Source: Candidatus Methanodesulfokora washburnensis
GTDB taxonomy: Archaea; Korarchaeota; Korarchaeia; Korarchaeales; Korarchaeaceae
NCBI RefSeq assembly: GCF_003947435.1
Contig: NZ_RCOS01000066.1
Coordinates: 1-61,338 of the forward strand
DNA length: 61,338 nucleotides
Reading direction: 5' to 3'
Both the position numbers and the translations under genes were made by a program. Shown here piece after piece: positions 7,471 through 16,841 of the stretch (position 1 is the first letter of the stretch; every line of letters begins with the position of its first letter). Under the pieces are notes generated by a model. It was not told the origin of the DNA and did not search any database. It saw nothing but the letters and a program-made list of their open reading frames with translations.

Positions 7471-8154
7471 ATGGTCAGGCCCATAGTAACATGCTCCACT
7501 GAGTTTCTGTGGGGAGTGGGACTTGGATCAGCTGTAAAGGCCCTTCTCTCCATGGATTGCGACGGAATATTCGTGCCAACAGATAGCATTTTCTTTCCAA
7601 GCAGACTAGAAAAAGAGGATATATACACGATAAAGAGGGCAAAGGATAGCAGGAAAATTGTGGTAGGAACCCCGGAGAAGGACATAAACATATCAAGTCA
7701 AAATCCATACGTCTCAGAGGCGTCTAAGAGAGCTATAATGGAGGTGGTATCGTTCTCAAAGATTATAGGATCCGATCTGTTGGTGATAGATCCTGGATCC
7801 ACCTATATAGACAAATATGCCGCTTTTATAGGAATAAGGCGTCTCATCGAGCAGATAAAATCAGAAGGCCTCAAGGTATGCCTTAAAGTTGGGGGCTTAG
7901 TGAACTCCGAGGATGATTTAAGATATTTTGAGGATGTGGATGTTGCTGTTGAGCATTCCGGACCATGGAGATCCTTTAGAAAGATAGCTGTTTTCATGTT
8001 TCAGGAGGATATAGATGATAGGACTCTAAAAGAGCTTAGGGAAAAAGGCTTCAGCGGATATCTAGTTATCAGGCCAAAAATACTTAGATATGATTATAAT
8101 GGCTTGAAGCACTTCCTTCCAAAGTTTATGTACAGAATTTACAGCATGTGGTGA
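7471..8154 (+). CDS. TIM-barrel-like protein of unknown function (sugar-isomerase/AP-endonuclease-like)
   Basis: A 227-residue protein whose alternating strands and helices suggest a TIM barrel of the xylose-isomerase/endonuclease IV type: an early strand PIVTCST, then SDLLVIDPGSTY, VCLKVGG and VDVAVEHSG at the barrel C-terminal edges. I cannot name metal ligands with confidence. It ends five bases before the transporter gene and is probably co-transcribed with it, so it may act on the transported compound. Confidence 0.6.
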   Translation: MVRPIVTCSTEFLWGVGLGSAVKALLSMDCDGIFVPTDSIFFPSRLEKEDIYTIKRAKDSRKIVVGTPEKDINISSQNPYVSEASKRAIMEVVSFSKIIGSDLLVIDPGSTYIDKYAAFIGIRRLIEQIKSEGLKVCLKVGGLVNSEDDLRYFEDVDVAVEHSGPWRSFRKIAVFMFQEDIDDRTLKELREKGFSGYLVIRPKILRYDYNGLKHFLPKFMYRIYSMW

Positions 8155-8158
8155 TAAG

Positions 8159-9943
8159 TTGAGATATTCCGGTGTTCTTCTACTTCTATCAGCTGTCTAC
8201 ATGATAGGCATGGCAACAGGAGTTCAGAGAACTATTCTATCAAATGTCTCCATCCAATTATCCGGAACAAATGCCCTGTTTGTTTTCTTCCTCCCTTTGA
8301 TCTCATTTGGATTCATGAAAGGCCTTATGGGAATAGTGAGTAGCTGGATAATCGAGCTAGGCGGAAGCAGGAAATCATTTATAGCTGGAGGAGTGTTGTA
8401 TATCTTAGGGGTAACGCTTTTAGTAACCAGCAGGGACATAACAAGCCTTTTTCTGGGAAATATTTTCGTGGGATCAGGGGAGGGGATAGTTCACTCAACA
8501 GCATATTGCTTCCTCTCCTCAGAAAGAAGGAGCGCTGGAGCCAAAATAGGAAGTATGGAGAGCTCTGTCTATTTTGGGTATGGAACCGGTGCTCTTCTTG
8601 CTGGAGTAGTTGCTTCTTATTTGGGACTGTTGAACTCCTTCCTCATATCTCTTCTCAGCTCTCTGACCAGCACTATAATAATGGCAAACATAAGGGAAAA
8701 TAGATTCATAAAATCGAATACAAATGAGAGCCATAGTGTATATATAATTGGATTAAAGAGTAAAACTCTAATTGCAACATATATAACAGCTCACGCATCC
8801 AAGATGTCGGATTCTGTTATGTGGGGTTTCTACCCGATAATTCTGTCATCCCTCGGGTTTTCCATGCCTGAGATAGGCTTGGCTCAAGCAGTGATAATGG
8901 TATCGTTTTCCGGCTCAATGCCACTAGCTGGAAAGCTCTCTGATGCTATAGGAAGGAGAGGACCTCTTCTTCTAGGACTTATCATGAATATAATAGGTCT
9001 AATTGGTGTAGCCACTCTTACAGATCATTTGCTACAGCTAGTCATATCGGCTGTGTTCGGCATCGGTCTTGGCCTCTACTACCCAATACTTCCCGCTATG
9101 ACAGCAGATTCTGTTCCAGAAGAGGCAAGATCAAAGGCTCTTGGTCTGTATAGAGGGTTCAGAGATTCCGGATATGCCACTGGAGCTATGCTAGCTGGGA
9201 TTATAGCTTCATATTCACTTAAGGGCATATTTTTTGTGATGTCCCTTTTGCTCTTACTAGTTTTTGCGATAAGCATGCTTGTCATTAAGGAGACAAGGCC
9301 TATATGGGCCACTTATGAGCTTCATCTTCACCACACAGATCTGCTTGTCAAAGCTGCATCTGAGTTTGAGGATGCCTTAAACTTACTTCATGATAATAAA
9401 ATCGATATGTTCGAGGAAAAAGGATCTGTAATAAAGGATTATGAGAGAAAAGCTGATTGGTATAGAAGGGAGATGGACAGAGTTATCTACGACAGCGTGC
9501 TGAGCAGAGACAGGGAAGACCTGTTGAAACTAGCATCTAGGACTGATAGATCAATAGCTTATATTCTAGGAGCTTTTAGAAGGCTTAACCTTGCAAAGGA
9601 CAGGGTTCCAGATAGCATAAGGGATAAAATGCCGGAGATGGGAAGAAAAATAAGAGAAGGGGCGGAACTGTTGAGAAATGCTGTTAGCAAGATGAGAGAC
9701 GATCCAGAAAATGCAATAAAGCTCTTAGAGGAGTTGGATAAATTAGAACATGATTATGATGTTCTTCACAACGAGCTCCTTGCGATTATAGTGAGGGAAA
9801 GAGAGATTTTGGATCCCGTGTCCGCGATAATGCTGATGTACTTCATAGAGTTCTGCGAGAGCTCAGTAGACTTAATGCAGGATGCAGGAGATGTAATAAG
9901 ATTGATAATATCAAAGCATGCTATCTGGCCATCTGAAGTTTGA
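8159..9943 (+). CDS. MFS transporter fused to a C-terminal PhoU-like helical domain
   Basis: A 594-residue protein. Residues 1 to about 385 are a major facilitator permease with about 12 membrane segments and the loop motif GKLSDAIGRRGP between the two halves. From about 390 the protein is hydrophilic and all-helical (LLVKAASEFEDAL, AYILGAFRRL, LDKLEHDYDVLHNELL), resembling the DUF47/PhoU-divergent domains that accompany phosphate transporters. The start is a TTG with GGTGAT just before it. The fusion suggests a transporter gated or sensed from inside. The substrate is unknown. Confidence 0.75.
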   Translation: MRYSGVLLLLSAVYMIGMATGVQRTILSNVSIQLSGTNALFVFFLPLISFGFMKGLMGIVSSWIIELGGSRKSFIAGGVLYILGVTLLVTSRDITSLFLGNIFVGSGEGIVHSTAYCFLSSERRSAGAKIGSMESSVYFGYGTGALLAGVVASYLGLLNSFLISLLSSLTSTIIMANIRENRFIKSNTNESHSVYIIGLKSKTLIATYITAHASKMSDSVMWGFYPIILSSLGFSMPEIGLAQAVIMVSFSGSMPLAGKLSDAIGRRGPLLLGLIMNIIGLIGVATLTDHLLQLVISAVFGIGLGLYYPILPAMTADSVPEEARSKALGLYRGFRDSGYATGAMLAGIIASYSLKGIFFVMSLLLLLVFAISMLVIKETRPIWATYELHLHHTDLLVKAASEFEDALNLLHDNKIDMFEEKGSVIKDYERKADWYRREMDRVIYDSVLSRDREDLLKLASRTDRSIAYILGAFRRLNLAKDRVPDSIRDKMPEMGRKIREGAELLRNAVSKMRDDPENAIKLLEELDKLEHDYDVLHNELLAIIVREREILDPVSAIMLMYFIEFCESSVDLMQDAGDVIRLIISKHAIWPSEV

Positions 9944-10690
9944 TCATATTCCTATCTCCTGTATATCCCATCCCTTTATTATTTTCTTCAACTCCTCGGC
10001 CATCCTAGATACCAGCTCTTGGACGAACTTTCTGGATGTCTCAGCATCCGGTATATACGCTCTGTCCTCTTTATCATATATCAATATTGATCCGGGAGCT
10101 GGCACTGGATCTAGTCCTCTTACAGTGTAGTACACCTGATCGCTTAGCTCCTCTTCCTCCCTAACAAGAGATTTGTCTATGGCAATTATCGCAGCAGTCT
10201 CCTCTGTTCCTGCATGCCCGCCAACAGATCCAAACATTTCCTTGGAGAGCTCCTCTCCGTATATCCACCAGTTTACAACCACGCTTTTCACTCCATCCTC
10301 CTTCCATGTCTCTTTGCATGCCTCTGATATGGCATCAAGATGATCCCTTGATCCATGACCGTTCAGTATGATCACCTTGTCTAGACCGTTGCTTGCCAGT
10401 CCTTTTATCAGATCCTTTATGAGGTTCTTTAGAGTATCCTTTCCTATGCTTATAGATCCTGGATAGCCAAGTAAGGAGTGAACAACACCATATGGAACAG
10501 CTGGAGCTATTAAAGCATTCAGCTTTGATGCTAAAAGCTCAGCTAAATGTTGTGGAACAATGAAATCAGTACCCAGAGGGAGATGAGGGCCATGTGCCTC
10601 CAGAACTCCAACGGGAAGTATTACTATGTCGGTCTCCTCTGCAGCCTCTTGAAACTCCCTCCAAGACATAAGCCATATCTCTCTTCTCAT
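9944..10690 (-). CDS. Creatininase-family amidohydrolase
   Basis: A 248-residue metal-dependent hydrolase. The metal ligands of the family are visible: Glu31, His33 and Asp42 in LEAHGPHLPLGTDF, then NGHGSRDH and GGHAGTEET. Members act on creatinine or on formylamino-pyrimidines of the riboflavin/F420 pathway (ArfB); the sequence does not tell which. It overlaps the upstream gene by four bases (ATGA), so the two are probably translated together. Confidence 0.85.
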   Translation of the reverse strand: MRREIWLMSWREFQEAAEETDIVILPVGVLEAHGPHLPLGTDFIVPQHLAELLASKLNALIAPAVPYGVVHSLLGYPGSISIGKDTLKNLIKDLIKGLASNGLDKVIILNGHGSRDHLDAISEACKETWKEDGVKSVVVNWWIYGEELSKEMFGSVGGHAGTEETAAIIAIDKSLVREEEELSDQVYYTVRGLDPVPAPGSILIYDKEDRAYIPDAETSRKFVQELVSRMAEELKKIIKGWDIQEIGI

Positions 10691-12012
10691 ATCCCCACCT
10701 TCTCCAAGAACCTGCCAATTATGTCCTCTAAATTAGGCCTTCCTATCTCCTGAAGCTCATATTTAACGTGAACTGTTGGTTTGTTCAGCTTCAGATATCT
10801 TCCTAAATCGGTAGGAGTTCCGAGTATCACGGAGTCGGCTGGTATCCTGTTTATCGTCTCCTCCAGCTCTTTCATCTGCTGTGCTCCATATCCAACTGCT
10901 GGTAGAACTTCCCTCAGGTGCTGGTATTTCATATAAGTCTCTTTTATGGATCCAACAGCATAGGGTCTAGGATCGACTATTTCTCTTGCTCCGAGCTTTC
11001 TGGCCACAAGATACCCAGCTCCATATCCCATATCTCCATGAGTTACTGTTGGCCCATCCTCCACCACAACAACCCTCTTTCCTGCGACCAGATCAGGTTC
11101 CATAACGCTATATGGTATAGCTGCCTCGATTATCGTAGCCCTCGGATTTACGGATCTTATGTTCTCCATCAGCTTTATTATCGAGTCTCTATCTGCTGTG
11201 TCCACTTTGCTAACTATGACAACATCTGCGGATCTTATATTAACGCTTCCAGGCCAGTATGTCAGCTCATGACCCAGTCTGAGAGGATCTGCCACAGTTA
11301 TCCACAGATCTGGCTTGTAAAATGGAAAGTCATTGTTACCTCCATCCCAGAGGATTATGTCAGCTTCCTCCTCAGCTTTTCTCAGTATCTTCTCATAATC
11401 CACTCCTGCGTAGACGATATTTCCCATTTTTATATGCGGTTCATAATCTTCCCTCTCCTCTATTGTGGTCTTGTGCTTTTCAAGATCCTCAAGGCTCTCA
11501 AATCTCTGGACAACCTGTTCCCTCAGATCACCGTATGGCATTGGATGCCTCACCACCACAACCTTTAGCCCCTTGCTCCTGAGGATTGATGAAACCCTTC
11601 TGCTCGTAGGACTCTTTCCTGCACCAGTCCTTACAGCAGTAACCGCTATTACGGGTTTTCTGGATTTTAGCATAGTGCTCTTTGGTCCAAGAAGCATGAA
11701 GTCAGCTCCATTTGCTTGAGCTATTGCCGCTCTTTCCATTATATATTGGTGGCTCACATCACTGTAGGAAAAAACAACGAGATCGACACCTTCCCTTCTT
11801 ATTATCTCAGGAAGGTTCTCCTCGGGAAGTATGGGTATGCCTTCTGGATAGAGCTTCCCAGCAAGCTCAGGTGGATATTTTCTTCCCCAGATATTCGGAA
11901 GCTGAGCTGCTGTGAAGGCGACTACTTTGTAGTCAGGATTATCTCTGAAGAATACATTGAAGTTGTGGAAGTCTCTCCCAGCTGCCCCCAATATGACGAC
12001 TTTTCTAGCCAT
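10687..12012 (-). CDS. Cyclic 2,3-diphosphoglycerate synthetase-like P-loop protein
   Basis: A 441-residue protein with a Rossmann-like N-terminal part (VVILGAAGRDFHNFN) and then a P-loop (TAVRTGAGKSPTSRRV) and LWDGGNNDFPF. This matches the family of cyclic 2,3-diphosphoglycerate synthetase and related GTPases. cDPG is a thermoprotectant in some methanogens, but many family members occur where cDPG is not made. I start at the ATG at 12012, with GGGGGTG upstream, and not at the GTG at 12021. It is first in a two-gene operon with the creatininase-family gene. Confidence 0.75.
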   Translation of the reverse strand: MARKVVILGAAGRDFHNFNVFFRDNPDYKVVAFTAAQLPNIWGRKYPPELAGKLYPEGIPILPEENLPEIIRREGVDLVVFSYSDVSHQYIMERAAIAQANGADFMLLGPKSTMLKSRKPVIAVTAVRTGAGKSPTSRRVSSILRSKGLKVVVVRHPMPYGDLREQVVQRFESLEDLEKHKTTIEEREDYEPHIKMGNIVYAGVDYEKILRKAEEEADIILWDGGNNDFPFYKPDLWITVADPLRLGHELTYWPGSVNIRSADVVIVSKVDTADRDSIIKLMENIRSVNPRATIIEAAIPYSVMEPDLVAGKRVVVVEDGPTVTHGDMGYGAGYLVARKLGAREIVDPRPYAVGSIKETYMKYQHLREVLPAVGYGAQQMKELEETINRIPADSVILGTPTDLGRYLKLNKPTVHVKYELQEIGRPNLEDIIGRFLEKVGI

Positions 12013-12081
12013 AACAGACACCCCCTATCTATAGAGCTAGATCCTCAAAAACTTTAACATTAGCCTTACCAATTATTTCAT

Positions 12082-13053
12082 ATGCCATTCACCCAGATGG
12101 ACTTGATACGTTTCATAACGATGACAGTAGAGCATGATCCGGAGAACTTGCTTCAGATAGGAAGGGATGATGCTGCAGCTAAGAGACTGGACAGGGGAAT
12201 TTACATCCTGAAGAGCGATATGGTGACGGAATCTGCAGATCTATTGCCTGGAATGACCCCGAGAGAGCTAGCTAGAAAATGTGTAGTGAACAATATCTCA
12301 GATCTAGCATCTAAGGGGGCTTATCCTATTGCATTTCTCGCCTCAGTAGGCCTTCCTAAGGGGATAAATATAGACTTAGCAAAGGAGATCATAGCTGGAT
12401 TGGAGGATGGTGTGAAAGAATATGGAACACACCTAGTTGGAGGAGATATATCGATAGCAAAGGAGATCATAGTTGATGGATCGGCCATTGGAAAGGTTCA
12501 TAAGAACTTGATAGCCAGATCGGGAGCCAAGCCGGGACATGATGTCTATGTGACTGGTGAATTTGGCCTTACTTGGCTGGGCTACAAGATACTTCTGGAG
12601 GGGATGCATGCAGAAGAGCCATTCAGACAGCAGGCCTTGAGCTCTGTCTACAGGCCTAAGGCTCAGCTCAAGCAGGGGTTATTGTTGTCAGAAATAGATG
12701 AAATAAGCTCATCTACAGACAGCAGTGATGGGCTCTACTGGTCTCTCAGATACATAGCTGAGTCAAGCGATGTAGGTATCCTAGTGGAAGATATTCCGAT
12801 AAGCGACAAACTTGCTGATTTCCTTACTTCAAAGGGAATTGATTGTGTAGAAGCTGCTTTTTATGGGGGAGAGGAGTTTAACATAGTTTTTACTGCTCCA
12901 GAGGAGATGAGAAGGGAGATAGAGGATATATTCTTGGAAAACAATTTCTTCCTCAAGAGAATAGGAAGAGTTGTCAGGGAAAAGGGCATTTTCCTGAGAA
13001 GAGAAAACAGAACTATAGAATTGAAGGAAGGAGGATGGGTTCACTTCTTTTAA
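12082..13053 (+). CDS. thiL: Thiamine-monophosphate kinase
   Basis: A 323-residue enzyme that makes thiamine diphosphate from thiamine monophosphate. ThiL marks are present: GRDDAAAKR near the N-terminus, the metal-binding KSDMVTESADL, NISDLASKGA, LVGGDIS and SSTDSSDGLYWSL. It is a single gene. No ribosome-binding site precedes the ATG, and an AT-rich block about 27 bases upstream suggests a leaderless mRNA. Confidence 0.92.
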   Translation: MPFTQMDLIRFITMTVEHDPENLLQIGRDDAAAKRLDRGIYILKSDMVTESADLLPGMTPRELARKCVVNNISDLASKGAYPIAFLASVGLPKGINIDLAKEIIAGLEDGVKEYGTHLVGGDISIAKEIIVDGSAIGKVHKNLIARSGAKPGHDVYVTGEFGLTWLGYKILLEGMHAEEPFRQQALSSVYRPKAQLKQGLLLSEIDEISSSTDSSDGLYWSLRYIAESSDVGILVEDIPISDKLADFLTSKGIDCVEAAFYGGEEFNIVFTAPEEMRREIEDIFLENNFFLKRIGRVVREKGIFLRRENRTIELKEGGWVHFF

Positions 13054-13060
13054 TATTGCT

Positions 13061-13426
13061 CTAAATTCTTTCTATTCTTGCTTTTTCCCCTGTTTTAGCC
13101 GCGGATATTACCTCCAGACCCTCTCTCACTATGCCCAGTCTGGTCGCCCTGAAATCGAGCTTTATGTTTCTTAGTGCTATTATCATCATCTTTCTCTCCA
13201 CGTTCATTCCGACCTCTCCAGCTTTAAGCTGATTGGTCACTCCCTCAAGAGTTCCCTCTATATCCAACGAAATATAGATAGCATTACCAGCGTTTACCAC
13301 TATTCCCTCAAGGGGGAGGCTCATCGCTATCCTTTCAGATGTCAGAGGGGATAAGTACCTCAGAAGGGATATTACTGCCCTTCCTGAGGATATAACTACT
13401 GCTATCTTATATTCCTCCATCCTCAA
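13061..13426 (-). CDS. Small beta-rich protein, possibly cyclophilin-like fold
   Basis: A 121-residue protein with no Cys-rich or charged motifs. The repeated strand pattern (KIAVVISSGRA, MSLPLEGIVVN, NAIYISLDIE, LKAGEVGM) recalls the small cyclophilin-like family seen in Thermotoga and archaea, but I cannot confirm it. The frame begins with a TTG at 13426 that has GAGAGG five bases upstream; an ATG six bases later is the alternative. It follows the S25e gene by nine bases and is probably in the same operon. Confidence 0.5.
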   Translation of the reverse strand: MRMEEYKIAVVISSGRAVISLLRYLSPLTSERIAMSLPLEGIVVNAGNAIYISLDIEGTLEGVTNQLKAGEVGMNVERKMMIIALRNIKLDFRATRLGIVREGLEVISAAKTGEKARIERI

Positions 13427-13435
13427 GCAACCCTC

Positions 13436-13675
13436 TCAGGACTCAACGCCCTTGTATATCTTCAGCTTAGAATTGCCATTAACGTATATCACAACCCCTT
13501 CCTTTTCGAGCTCTCTGAGAATTCTCTTTGCAACACTAACCTTTATCCCATAGCTTTCTGCTATACTCTGCGGAGTTACAACTTTTGCCCTTTTTAGAGC
13601 TTTTTTCATCTCATTCAGCATTTCTTGAGTAACCTCTACAGACCTGACTATTTTCTCCTTTTGTTTCTCGCTCAT
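13436..13675 (-). CDS. rps25e: Ribosomal protein S25e
   Basis: A 79-residue basic winged-helix protein. The segment AKVVTPQSIAESYGIKVSVA followed by LRELEKEGVV and LKIYKG matches archaeal S25e, a small-subunit protein shared by eukaryotes and part of the archaea. It begins at an ATG, ends nine bases before the next gene, and the two are likely cotranscribed. Confidence 0.8.
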   Translation of the reverse strand: MSEKQKEKIVRSVEVTQEMLNEMKKALKRAKVVTPQSIAESYGIKVSVAKRILRELEKEGVVIYVNGNSKLKIYKGVES

Positions 13676-13774
13676 CGGAGGAACACCTCTTGAGACTATT
13701 AAAGCAAAGCCCAGCTATACCTTGTGAGCTCTCTATTTAACTATTGCGGAGATATAATAAAAATATAAAAATAG

Positions 13775-14641
13775 CTAGCTGCTTTTCCTGCTGCTCAGAG
13801 CTTTTTCTACTGATGCAAGCTCCTCAAGCTTCTCTTCTATGGATCTTTTTAGATTTGCAAGCTCCTTTTTCTTCTCCTCTATCTCTCTCTGGATAGCATC
13901 TCTCTGGGCCATCAGATCATTTATCCTTCCAAGCTCCATGTTTACTTTGGCCTCTTTTATCGCCACTTCCCTTTCCCTTACAAGGATCTCGCTTATCATA
14001 TCGGATAGTTTTTTCAGTATGCTGTTAAGTTCTTTTATATCTGGAATATTTTCTTTTACTGAATTAAAGATCTCCTTTACAGTAGATGAAATTTGACTGA
14101 TCTCCTGTCCAGCTCTCCTGAAGGATCCCTCAAGACTAGATGCTATGGCCTCCATTGATTTTATCAGATCCTCTCTCATCTTCTTAAGATATTCTATGCT
14201 CCCTTCGAGCTCAGATCTTCTAGCTTCCATGTCCTTTATTTCTATCTCCAGTCTGGACTTCTCCTCTCTCATTCTCGCAATCTTCTGATTTAACTCAGTT
14301 TCCTCGCTTCTAAGAGAAGCTACTTCTGCCTCCAATCTTCCCTTCTCAGCCTTTAGAACTGATATCTCAGATATAAGCCTCTCCTTTCCCTCCTTAAGAT
14401 TGTCAACATCTTTTTCCAGCTCATATATCTCATTTCTCAGCTCATTCAGACGAAGGGATTCCTCTTTAACGTACTTTTCCATCTCCTCCTTCTTCACTCT
14501 GAGTGATTCTATCTCAGAAAGAAGGGTGCTATGCTCTTCAGTTAACTTCACAAGCTCCATTCTCATCGAATTTACCTCTGCTCTTATATCATTAAGTCTG
14601 GATAGCTCTTCCTCCTCAAAGTCGCTTGAATCCTCTGACAT
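13775..14641 (-). CDS. Coiled-coil protein of unknown function
   Basis: The 288-residue protein is almost entirely heptad-repeat helix, rich in Glu, Lys, Arg and Leu, from about residue 15 to 280. There is no signal peptide, membrane segment or nucleotide-binding motif. A break near the middle (residues about 165-200) has fewer charged heptads. It may be structural or a chromosome-associated coiled coil. It is divergent from the CoA-binding gene with only 42 bases between them. Confidence 0.75.
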   Translation of the reverse strand: MSEDSSDFEEEELSRLNDIRAEVNSMRMELVKLTEEHSTLLSEIESLRVKKEEMEKYVKEESLRLNELRNEIYELEKDVDNLKEGKERLISEISVLKAEKGRLEAEVASLRSEETELNQKIARMREEKSRLEIEIKDMEARRSELEGSIEYLKKMREDLIKSMEAIASSLEGSFRRAGQEISQISSTVKEIFNSVKENIPDIKELNSILKKLSDMISEILVREREVAIKEAKVNMELGRINDLMAQRDAIQREIEEKKKELANLKRSIEEKLEELASVEKALSSRKSS

Positions 14642-14683
14642 CTATTTTTTATACTCCTCCAAGATTTAACCTTGAGGGATCCT

Positions 14684-15115
14684 ATGAGTGATCTTAAGTC
14701 TCTCATAGATGAATTTCTCAACAAGAATTTCTCTGTAGCTGTTGTCGGAGCATCTACAAATCCAGAAAAATGGGGATATAAGCTATACAAGTTCTTTAAA
14801 GAAGCTGGTTTTAGAAAAGTGTACGCAATCAATCCAAATGCTGAAAGGATAAATGGAGACAGAGTTTATCCTTCTATAAGCTCCCTTCCTGAGGTACCAG
14901 ATGTTGTGGATTTGGTTGTTAGACCAGAGGTATCCGAGAAAGTTGTGGAAGAATGTATAAAAGTAGGAGTTAAGAGAATATGGTTCCAACCTGGCTCGGA
15001 CAGCGAGAGAGCTATTGAACTCTGTAAAAAAGCTGGAATAAAATTTGTTCATGGAGCATGCATGATGGAGGAAGGAAAGAAAAAAGGAATAGACAAGCCA
15101 GTTTTCAAGGTATAG
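14684..15115 (+). CDS. CoA-binding domain protein
   Basis: A 143-residue single-domain protein of the CoA-binding (YccU-like) family. The Rossmann motif SVAVVGASTNPEKWGYKL is followed by YAINPNA, VDLVVRPE and KRIWFQPGSDSE. The fold is the same as the N-terminal domain of the ADP-forming acyl-CoA synthetase at 24029-25426, but no catalytic His domain is present. I start at the ATG at 14684, six bases after GAGG; a TTG at 14672 is also in frame. The 3' end overlaps the convergent peptidase gene by 11 bases. Confidence 0.85.
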   Translation: MSDLKSLIDEFLNKNFSVAVVGASTNPEKWGYKLYKFFKEAGFRKVYAINPNAERINGDRVYPSISSLPEVPDVVDLVVRPEVSEKVVEECIKVGVKRIWFQPGSDSERAIELCKKAGIKFVHGACMMEEGKKKGIDKPVFKV

Positions 15116-16169
15116 GCAGGCACATTATCAGAATAAACGCGTAAGCAAGACCTCCTATTACTTTCTTTCTTCTGGATATTCCAGTGCATTCATCTAGAGG
15201 GGGAGGGTGAGGTAAGAATATCATAAAAAAGGCCAAAAATAAGGCCATTGCAGGGCTTATCATGAAAGCCAGCATCAAGGATGCCAGCGAGACAATCATC
15301 CTCTTTTTATCATCTCTTATCAAGGAGTAAATTACATGGCCTCCATCCAGCTGAGAAACAGGTAGCAAGTTGAGAAAGGTTATTATCAATCCTATTACGC
15401 CTGATATCGCAAGAGGTGAGAGAAGAAGAACTCCTTCATGGGATCCAAGCATTCTCTCCATGATAACTGTTACAAGAGGCATTGGAAGCTCCGATACTTC
15501 CCCGCTCTGAGTCCATCTTTTAGCTACATCCTCCGGAACATAGCTTGATGTCATTATGCCGAGGAATGATACGACAAGAGCCACGAGAAAACCTGCTACT
15601 GGGCCGGAGATCCCCAGATCCATCAGCTCATCCCTATTCGCGGGTATCTTTCTGCTCGCTATAACTGCACCAAGCGTACCCCAAGGAGGTATAAATGGTA
15701 TGAAGTAGGGAAGCTCCGTCGTGCCTCCCCACTTGAGCTTCGATATCATATGACCTGCTTCATGTATCCCCAGTATGAGGAGGAGCCCAAGAGAATACAA
15801 AATTGCCTGAGAAGTTATATCAAAAGGAACATTTAGCTCAGAAAGAAGCTTAGCTGTTCCTGATGAGAGAAGATAGCCTGAAAACATCACGGTACCAATA
15901 GTTGCCAGAAATAATAGCAGGGCCCTTTTCCAGTTATATCCTTGGATTATAGGATACCTGATCACCCTTATATGCACTTCATTTCCATATCTGAACATCC
16001 TTGGAATGTATCCCCTTTCTTGACAAAATCTCATCAGTGAAAGAAAGTTCTCCCTCATCTTATCCTCATTTTCCTCAGCTACAATGTATTCTGCTCCATC
16101 TGGCACTAGATAATAGTCCTTTACAGCAAAGAGAGAATGCACCCTTACAGTGAGCTCGTCGAATGTCAT
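15105..16169 (-). CDS. Site-2 protease-like membrane metallopeptidase (M50 family)
   Basis: A 354-residue membrane protein. A hydrophilic N-terminal part (about 75 residues) precedes six or seven membrane segments. The zinc motif HEAGH is at residues 136-140 and the third ligand motif QLDGGHV is near residue 275, as in archaeal site-2 proteases, which cut membrane-embedded substrates. I prefer the ATG at 16169; upstream starts would overlap the divergent acetyltransferase gene and add unlikely sequence. No anti-sigma-like substrate gene is adjacent. Confidence 0.82.
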   Translation of the reverse strand: MTFDELTVRVHSLFAVKDYYLVPDGAEYIVAEENEDKMRENFLSLMRFCQERGYIPRMFRYGNEVHIRVIRYPIIQGYNWKRALLLFLATIGTVMFSGYLLSSGTAKLLSELNVPFDITSQAILYSLGLLLILGIHEAGHMISKLKWGGTTELPYFIPFIPPWGTLGAVIASRKIPANRDELMDLGISGPVAGFLVALVVSFLGIMTSSYVPEDVAKRWTQSGEVSELPMPLVTVIMERMLGSHEGVLLLSPLAISGVIGLIITFLNLLPVSQLDGGHVIYSLIRDDKKRMIVSLASLMLAFMISPAMALFLAFFMIFLPHPPPLDECTGISRRKKVIGGLAYAFILIMCLPIP

Positions 16170-16217
16170 CCCGTTACATGTAGCTAAACAATTTAAAAAA
16201 GAATTCCACCTACTAGC

Positions 16218-16766
16218 TTGGTGATATCTCTGGTAACTCAGAAAACTATCTTTAAGATAAGATTTTACAGGCCAGAGGACATAGATCAAGTTCAAAGACT
16301 GAACAGAGTTTTCCTACCTGAGCATTACCCGCCATACTTCTTCGATGAGAACTTTAGGAGGTTTCCCAAAGCTTTCATCGTGGCTGAAGGACCCAGCGGA
16401 ATTCTTGTGGGTTATGTGATGTGTAGAGTGGAGAGAGGTTTCACAAGAGGAGGGATGTTCAATATGGGCCACATACTCTCTATAGCAGTGGATAAAGGGT
16501 TCAGGAGAATGGGAATAGGTACCTCCCTTATGCTAGAAGCGGAGAAGAACTTGGTGAATGAGTACAGAGCTGACCTGATATATCTTGAGGTAAGAGTGTC
16601 AAATGAGCCAGCGATAAATCTGTATAAAAAGTTGGGATATGACTTTCTCGGCGTAATGCCGTCCTATTACCATGACGGAGAAGATGGATATTTGATGTAC
16701 AAGATAACGTCAGCTAAGACATCAAAGAGCGATGTCATGGCATTGCTTGGCGATAGGATCGAATAA
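16218..16766 (+). CDS. GNAT N-acetyltransferase, archaeal Ard1/RimI type
   Basis: A 182-residue acetyltransferase. The N-terminal pattern LPEHYPPYFF is typical of archaeal Ard1 (NatA-like) enzymes, and the acetyl-CoA motif appears as FRRMGIGTSLM, followed by EVRVSNEPAINLYKKLGY. It probably acetylates protein N-termini. The start is a TTG at 16218 or GTG at 16221; an atttaaaa block about 26 bases upstream points to a leaderless message. The last 20 residues are a hydrophilic tail. Confidence 0.88.
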   Translation: MVISLVTQKTIFKIRFYRPEDIDQVQRLNRVFLPEHYPPYFFDENFRRFPKAFIVAEGPSGILVGYVMCRVERGFTRGGMFNMGHILSIAVDKGFRRMGIGTSLMLEAEKNLVNEYRADLIYLEVRVSNEPAINLYKKLGYDFLGVMPSYYHDGEDGYLMYKITSAKTSKSDVMALLGDRIE

Positions 16767-16841
16767 ATGTCATATTTTGTTCAATAACAGCTGACCTGTA
16801 ACTCTCCGAACATTTATATTTTCTAGACTCCAGCTTACTGG

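Noticed and set aside
10918-11568. A 216-codon plus-strand frame opposite the cDPGS-like gene
   Set aside because: The product is rich in Ser, His, Tyr and Cys without domain structure, as expected from an antisense frame.
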